A stretch of DNA of 64,000 nucleotides from Glandiceps talaboti (lineage: Eukaryota > Hemichordata > Enteropneusta > Spengelidae), in the NCBI RefSeq assembly GCF_964340395.1, contig NC_135560.1, positions 3,282,998-3,346,997 of the forward strand, written 5' to 3'. Positions 59,101 to 64,000 of this stretch are shown one piece after another. Both the position numbers and the translations under genes were made by a program. The notes below the pieces were generated by a model. That model saw only the letters and a list, made by a program, of their open reading frames with translations, had not been told where the DNA came from and did not search any database. How positions within the stretch are numbered: position 1 is the stretch's first letter; each line of letters begins with the position of its first letter.

Positions 59101-60117
59101 TTAATTTTGTAACAAATACTGTTTTAACTGAGATTTAAAAGTAGTCCTGGATTGTATTTTTTTCAATTCTTCAGGTAAGGAGTTCCAATGTTTTGCAGCT
59201 GCATACTGAAAATTGTGTTGCGTCAAAGTAAGATTTACTTTTGGAATGTAAAAGTTATCTCTCGTTGTATTCCGAGTGTGATACGTATTTGGTGGTGTGT
59301 TGAAATAGTCGTTAACTGTTTGCGGGAAGTGACCGGCCCTCAAATCAAAAATAAATAAAGAAGTATTAAATTTGCATTGCTGGTGGACACTTAGAATTCC
59401 TAGTTGCTGAAAAAGAGGGGAGGAGGGAGCACCAATATTTGAAAAAGTTATAAAGCGAATAACTTTCTTTTGAAGGTTTAAGATAGGCTTGAGAAATGTA
59501 TTGTATGTATTGCCCCATATCTCTATACAATATGAGATATGGGGCAAGATCATAGAGTTATACAGCAGAAGAAGAGTAGATTTAGGTACGTAATAGCGAA
59601 TTTTGGAAATTATGCCATTAATTGGAGAAATTGCTTTCCTAACTTTTTCAATGTGTGATGTCCAAAGCATATTTTGATCTAAACACACGCCAAGATAATT
59701 GGTTGACGTTACTTGTGAAATTTGTGAGCGATTGATGCCCAGACTTCCCTCCGTTTTCACCAATCTTTGCGAAGTCTTAATAATCATGAAATTCGTTTTT
59801 TCTACATTGATAGTGAGCCTATTGGCGTCGCACCAGTCACAGACTTTCCTGAAGTCGAAATGGAGTTGATCAAGCTGAATTATATTTGAGGGATTGTTGA
59901 TAAATTGAAACAAGTTTGTGTCGTCGGCAAATAATCGAAATTCAAATGCATCAGTAGCGTTCACAATATCATTGATGTAAATCAGAAAGAGAAGGGGGCC
60001 TAAAATTGAGCCTTGTGGTACTCCACATTGTATTTCGCTATATGGCGAGGTAACATTATTTATACAGACACACTGCTTACGCTGGGAGAGATAACTTTTA
60101 AACCAAAGTAAAGGCAA
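59101..60117 (-). pseudogene. LINE reverse transcriptase, motifs B-E and C-terminus
   Basis: 338 codons with motif B (GVPQGSILGPLLFLIYINDI), motif C as FADD instead of the common YADD, thumb region and the C-terminal HWNSLPEELKKI phrase typical of this LINE group. Ends at TAA 59101-59103. This is the best-preserved part of the copy. Confidence 0.9.
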
Positions 60118-60413
60118 GCCTCTGACACTGTAGAAGAATACTATGGTCTATTGTGTCAAAGGCTTTCCGCAAATCAATGAATATACCACATGTCAGATAT
60201 CCATTGTCCAGCTTATTAGCAATACCAGTGATCAGGTCAACCAGGGCAAGCTTAGTACTGTGTTTTTTCCTGAAACCAAACTGAGTTTTGATGAGGATGT
60301 TGTATTTTTCAAAATATATTACAAGTTGATGATTGACAATAGATTCAAACACTTTACTGATTACGGGCAAAATTGAAATGGGGCGATAATTGCCAACATC
60401 GCATGGCGAACCT
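60098..60413 (-). pseudogene. LINE reverse transcriptase, motifs 1-A
   Basis: Contains PISILPVISKVFESIV, FGFRKKHST and motif A (IFIDLRKAFDTIDHSILL, first catalytic Asp). A small deletion after SILLQ removes the expected KL-x-x-YG segment and shifts the frame before VRGLPLLWFKSYL. Confidence 0.85.
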
Positions 60414-61400
60414 TTTTTTATAAATAGGTATTACCTTGGCAATCTTAAGTAGACTTGGAAAAATACCATTGTTGAGAGAACAGTTAATTATATGTGTGAG
60501 AGGGCATGCAATAATGTGAGCAGCGTGTATAACTAAGAGGGGATTAATTGTGTCCTGACCGGTAGCTTTGCGGGGATCAAGCTTGAATATTTCTCCAAGG
60601 ACGTCTTCTTCAGACACGGGGTGAAAGAAAAAGGAGTTGAGGTAGTTCCCATCCAGGTATTGTCTAAAGTCTTTGTTGCTTGTAATCTTTTGAGCAAGAT
60701 TGGGCCCAATACCAGTGAAATAATTATTGAATTCTTGAGTAATATCTCTTGTATCTGTTAAGCATGTGTTTCCAGGGTTGTTTGTAGTTAATTTATCGGG
60801 AGAACATTTGGTATGTCTTTTGTTCAACATCTCTTTAATAATAAGCCAAGTTTTGTTGGTGTTGCCAGAGGCATTTGAAATTTTATTGGTGTAGTAGTTT
60901 TTCTTAGCCAACCTAAGGAGCTTCGTCAATGTATTCCTGTACCTAGTATACATATTTTTAATTTGGTTATTCCTTGGGTGATTTTTCATTTTCGAGAAAA
61001 GTTTATGTTTTGTATGTATGGATGTAAATAAGCCCTTTGTGATCCAGGGTCTTTTAATTGACTTTTGTGTTCTTGTAAATGTTTTTATTCGAAGATGTCT
61101 TCTGATAACAGTATGAAATAAATCATTAAAAATATTGTATGCTTCAGACGGATCTTCGCACATGTGGACTGGTTGCCAGGATACATTGCTTAGGTCAGCT
61201 AAGAAGGCCTCTTTGTTGTAATTCCAGAAATCGTAGGTGTGTGTTTTGGTACTGTTTTCAAAAACGTGATGCAGACTTTTAATAATGCCGAAAATTGGAT
61301 AGTGGTCTGAAATGTCTGTTTCAATTGTACCGGACTCAATAAAGTGGTCAGTAATATTTGTGAGGTGTTAGTAACTCTGGTAGGGGTGTTCATTAATTGT
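60354..61400 (-). pseudogene. LINE linker and start of reverse transcriptase
   Basis: The shifted frame carries NITDHF, DISDHYPIF and DFWNYNKEAFLADLSNVSWQ, then a linker and the RT N-terminus (KATGQDTINP, AKVIPIYKK). A homopolymer change in the AAAAAAA run at about 60413 shifts the frame before GSPCDVGNYRPIS, which continues in the next segment. Confidence 0.8.
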
Positions 61401-62105
61401 GTCATATTGTATGTATTCAGGAGAGTATTGTAATGAGTAACGGGTGGGCTATCTAAGGATGTGTCAATATTCATATCGCCAAGGAGAATACAATCACGCC
61501 CGTTCACTGACGCCTGATCAAGGCATGCTTCTAAACTGTCAATGAATTCATTAAAAGGTGTGTTGGGTCTTCTGTAGATAACGCCTATAAAAATCTTTTT
61601 GTTGTTGATCATAGTTTCCCCAAAGATGGATTCGCAGTGATTAATTTTACATGTGTTAATGCGAGAGAAGGACAACGAGTTGTGAAAATACAGAGCGACT
61701 CCACCACCTTGTGAGGCTTCACGATTACAAGTAACGAAAGTATAGGAAGGCAAATCATAAAGACAGCAATTTGAATCGGGATGTAACCATGTTTCCGTTA
61801 GAGCTATAAAAAGAAAATTTTGATCTAACATGCTTAGAAAGTTAACAAAGCTATCAAAGTTTTTTGTAAGGGATCTGACATTGCAATGTAGGAAAGAACA
61901 TGAACTGTTTAAAAGATTTCTATCAGAATTGAACTGGTTGACGGTGCAAGACTTACAGCTGTATTTGACTATGACTTCTTCGTTCATCATGAAATGACTG
62001 ACATACTTAGAGAATAAGTAATCGAAAAATGTGTTTTTAATGTGCATTAAGTTAGTTTTGTTTGTTTGATATGCTTGTGTGTTTTGTATTCTTGAATTTT
62101 TCATT
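61199..62105 (-). pseudogene. LINE endonuclease domain (N-terminal part)
   Basis: AP endonuclease-like domain that nicks the target DNA. Motifs in order: HCNVRSL, ALTETWL (catalytic Glu), GGGVALYF, GVIYRRPN, LLGDMNID. At about 61370 a one-base loss shifts the frame. The catalytic Asp-His (DISDHYPIF) and the downstream linker continue in the next frame, so the tail of this ORF after TNTS is nonsense. Confidence 0.85.
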
Positions 62106-62190
62106 TTTAGGAGCCTGTAAATGGGACTTGCCGGCCTTCCGTGAAATAAATAAATAAACTGTATGTCAACGAGTTGAGTAATTGGTAACA

Positions 62191-62666
62191 AAATACAACA
62201 CCTTATTATTCCAAGACAATAGCCCCCGTCACCACGTCCTGGTTTTCACATAATTTTATACATTACACTTTCATTCAAACGGGGGTCGACACATACATTC
62301 ATAATTCATAAACAATACCGGTGCTTATCCGTCATTGCACGCATTTAGCGAGGAACGCTAGTCTATACCTTCATTACACAGTGTTCACCCCTGTGCACGT
62401 TACATAAGTTTGTATTCCTGTAAAATAAAAGAATGTGGAGAAATCAACTCCGGACTTTTGATTGGTTGTTTGTCAAATGTAACACGTGTACTCCCTGTCA
62501 AGTGATTGACCAATTTGAAACAAACAACACCTAACTAGTCTTACAAACACAATAGTTTTCCCTGCCACCACCTTTAAAGTGCACCTGGAGGGGTAGAGGA
62601 AAATTTTGATCCTCTAGGTCTGATTGGTTCATGGTTCTCGACAGGAATCTAACATCTTGGGTTGGG
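62191..62666. other. spacer between LINE and the TATA-driven ORF
   Basis: No gene seen. It probably contains the proximal promoter of the 195-aa ORF. Confidence 0.5.
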
Positions 62667-62674
62667 TATATAAA
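62667..62674 (+). promoter_or_regulatory. TATA box (TATATAAA) of the 195-aa ORF
   Basis: A consensus TATATAAA 64 bp upstream of the ATG. Transcription would start near 62697, where TTTTCAAACT offers an initiator-like site, giving a short 5' UTR of about 35 bp. Confidence 0.55.
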
Positions 62675-62730
62675 TGACGCGTGATACATTTTCAAACTGC
62701 CTTTGCGACTCCAGCAAACGATAAACAAAG

Positions 62731-63318
62731 ATGGATACTGGTATTGTGCTGCTCACCCTGGTCTATGTCGTCATAGTATATGTCCGAAGCCTTGTACTGC
62801 TGAGAGTGGATGATAGAAGAATATTCCGATGTTTGGTATGGGTCCTGGATGCTGTATGCTGTCTACTTCGCTCAGTGGTCGAAAAGAGGAAGTTGGAAGG
62901 AAAAATTGCAATGTGTATCACCGTATGGATGCTGTGTTTGCTTCAGATGTTTGTTCGCTGTACAATAGAGACTGTTCGAGAATGGAAGTCAATGGTTTGC
63001 GTATTGGTTCGTCAATTTATCATGGTTTGGTCCCTGCGAGAACGTCGAAGGATGGTATATGAGATAAGTCGGTTTGCAATGTTTGTTCTTTCTGCTGCAT
63101 TTGGGCCCGTTGTATGGGAATGGGGGCCATGGTGGCAATTTCGGCGCGGTACCTTTTTTGGCGGGAAGGTGGCGGCCCGGGTTGACAGGTTAGGATTTAG
63201 ACGGTTTTGTCAGGAGGAAAGTTTGTCATTGGTTGTTCAAGTGGCACAGACTGTAATATTCCCCATTTTCGAAAACATTAAGAACGCAAAATACATATCA
63301 AAATTTATCTACGAATAA
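62731..63318 (+). CDS. intronless 195-aa protein of unknown function, possibly membrane
   Basis: ATG in a good context (AAAGATGG), TATA box upstream, and AATAAA (63314-63319) overlapping the stop. The N-terminus is hydrophobic (IVLLTLVYVVIVYV), with further hydrophobic segments around residues 60-75 and 113-127. Basic residues lie between them, so a multi-pass membrane protein is possible. It is rich in Arg, Val and Trp (VVWEWGPWWQFRR). No family recognised. A 77-aa frame in another phase (62829-63062) overlaps and looks less plausible. Compact promoter, no introns and an immediate poly(A) signal argue for a real small gene or a retrocopy, but chance is not excluded. Confidence 0.4.
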   Translation: MDTGIVLLTLVYVVIVYVRSLVLLRVDDRRIFRCLVWVLDAVCCLLRSVVEKRKLEGKIAMCITVWMLCLLQMFVRCTIETVREWKSMVCVLVRQFIMVWSLRERRRMVYEISRFAMFVLSAAFGPVVWEWGPWWQFRRGTFFGGKVAARVDRLGFRRFCQEESLSLVVQVAQTVIFPIFENIKNAKYISKFIYE

Positions 63319-63565
63319 AAAATACAAATCAAAATTTATCGACAAACAAATTTGAATAGATACGTCATACATAGTCATGTACACAAAGTTGTTCTCGGGT
63401 ACCCAGATTCCTATAAATTCAGCCACCTCCGGTATACACATTTCTTTCACAACCGAAACAATTGTATTTTGCCATGTTCAAATGAAAAATCATTGATGTT
63501 TATATTAGACTATTTACGAAACACAAACTTGAAAACCATAATTGCCTATAACCACAGAAAACCAC

Positions 63566-63800
63566 TTCTATTTAGGGTCCCATACTAAAGTTACCCCAAA
63601 ACTAGTAAACCAAATGTAAACTTAAAATAGGTTGTTCCTAGAAATACTGACTGTGCCACTTCTAATTAGGGTTCCCATTCTAAAATTAACAACTTTCGCA
63701 AAAACTAGTTAACTAAATGTAAACTTAAAATAGATTGTTTCTAGAAATAGTGACTGTGCCACTTCTAATTAGGGTTAAAGTTTTCGCAAAATCTAGTTAG
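63566..63800. repeat. 103-bp tandem repeat, about 2.3 copies
   Basis: Unit contains AAATGTAAACTTAAAATAG, then GACTGTGCCACTTCTAATTA and GGGTTCCCAT. The remainder to 64000 is AT-rich with no gene seen. Confidence 0.85.
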
Positions 63801-64000
63801 TTAGTTTTTTTTCAAGAAATACAAAGTTGAATCGAAATATTTCTTTCATTAAAATGCTAATCATACAAAATTAAAACCCGTGTATTTTGCTCTGCAGCGC
63901 ATATTTTTTTCATTCATGTTACAAATTTAAGAGTTATTTCCGTAAAGACATTCTTCTTTGAAGATGATGAAAAAGATAAGTTTGTTTACAATATTACAAA

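Larger units (their letters stand above)
58915..62190 (-). mobile_element. non-LTR retrotransposon (L2/CR1-like), inactivated
   Basis: Encodes an AP-type endonuclease followed by a reverse transcriptase and no RNase H, the plan of the CR1/L2/Jockey group. At least three lesions break the frame (about 61370, 60413 and 60130). A short GC-rich 5' leader (CACGGAAGGCCGGCAAG) precedes the ATG at about 62105. The 3' side after the stop at 59101 is T/TTTG-rich on the coding strand; its exact end is uncertain. No separate gag-like ORF1 is seen, so the copy may be 5'-truncated. Confidence 0.85.

Overview
This is animal (metazoan) nuclear DNA, AT-rich and with introns. It holds three well-supported minus-strand genes, several weaker candidates and an unusually dense set of tandem repeats and decayed transposons. 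The organism looks like a marine invertebrate: tacatgta-type words are frequent, introns are long and full of minisatellites, there is an L2/CR1-like LINE and there are hairpin-ended (Helitron/HINE-like) elements. I cannot name a species. No prokaryotic or organellar genes, rRNA, tRNA or CRISPR were seen.

Layout. (1) 881-18572, minus: a complete five-exon UBE2R/CDC34-type ubiquitin-conjugating enzyme (241 aa, catalytic Cys93). Its introns hold six different minisatellites, including a 4.2 kb array of about 85 copies of a 49-bp unit. Intron 1 also holds a 211-bp MITE, a 2.46 kb hairpin-ended element and a 652-bp hairpin-ended element. (2) 19-24.6 kb: gene-free, with diverged 145-bp repeats and long microsatellites. 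(3) 24599-26633, minus: last exons of a TPR protein of kinesin-light-chain/nephrocystin type. (4) 29836-31117, minus: a possible two-exon 38-aa ORF. (5) 33.9-36.0 kb: a foldback element and weak Cys-rich plus-strand exon candidates. (6) 36606-51531, minus: six exons with fully compatible phases that I join into a 416-aa protein with an N-terminal CCCH zinc finger. I do not recognise the rest. Its introns contain a 1.04 kb TIR element with an 8-bp target duplication, a hairpin-ended element inserted in a 121-bp array, a 30-bp minisatellite and a possible nested plus-strand gene end (46432-47448). (7) 51.7-57.2 kb: a dispersed repeat, a coding-like pseudogene, GA/GACA microsatellites and a 3.2 kb inverted repeat with a MITE in one arm. 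(8) 58.9-62.2 kb: a dead LINE, minus strand. (9) 62667-63319: a TATA-driven, intronless 195-aa ORF of unknown function.

The genes do not form a pathway: an E2 ubiquitin enzyme, a TPR adaptor and a CCCH protein are neighbours only by position. The most interesting content is non-coding. Three elements (10914-13373, 15297-15948, 43603-44937) share a shape: an AACAAG head, a small hairpin, a short inverted repeat and a two-stem 3' hairpin. Their stems differ in sequence between the two families. In one case an empty site in the neighbouring tandem unit shows insertion without target duplication, as expected for Helitron/Helentron-type rolling-circle elements.
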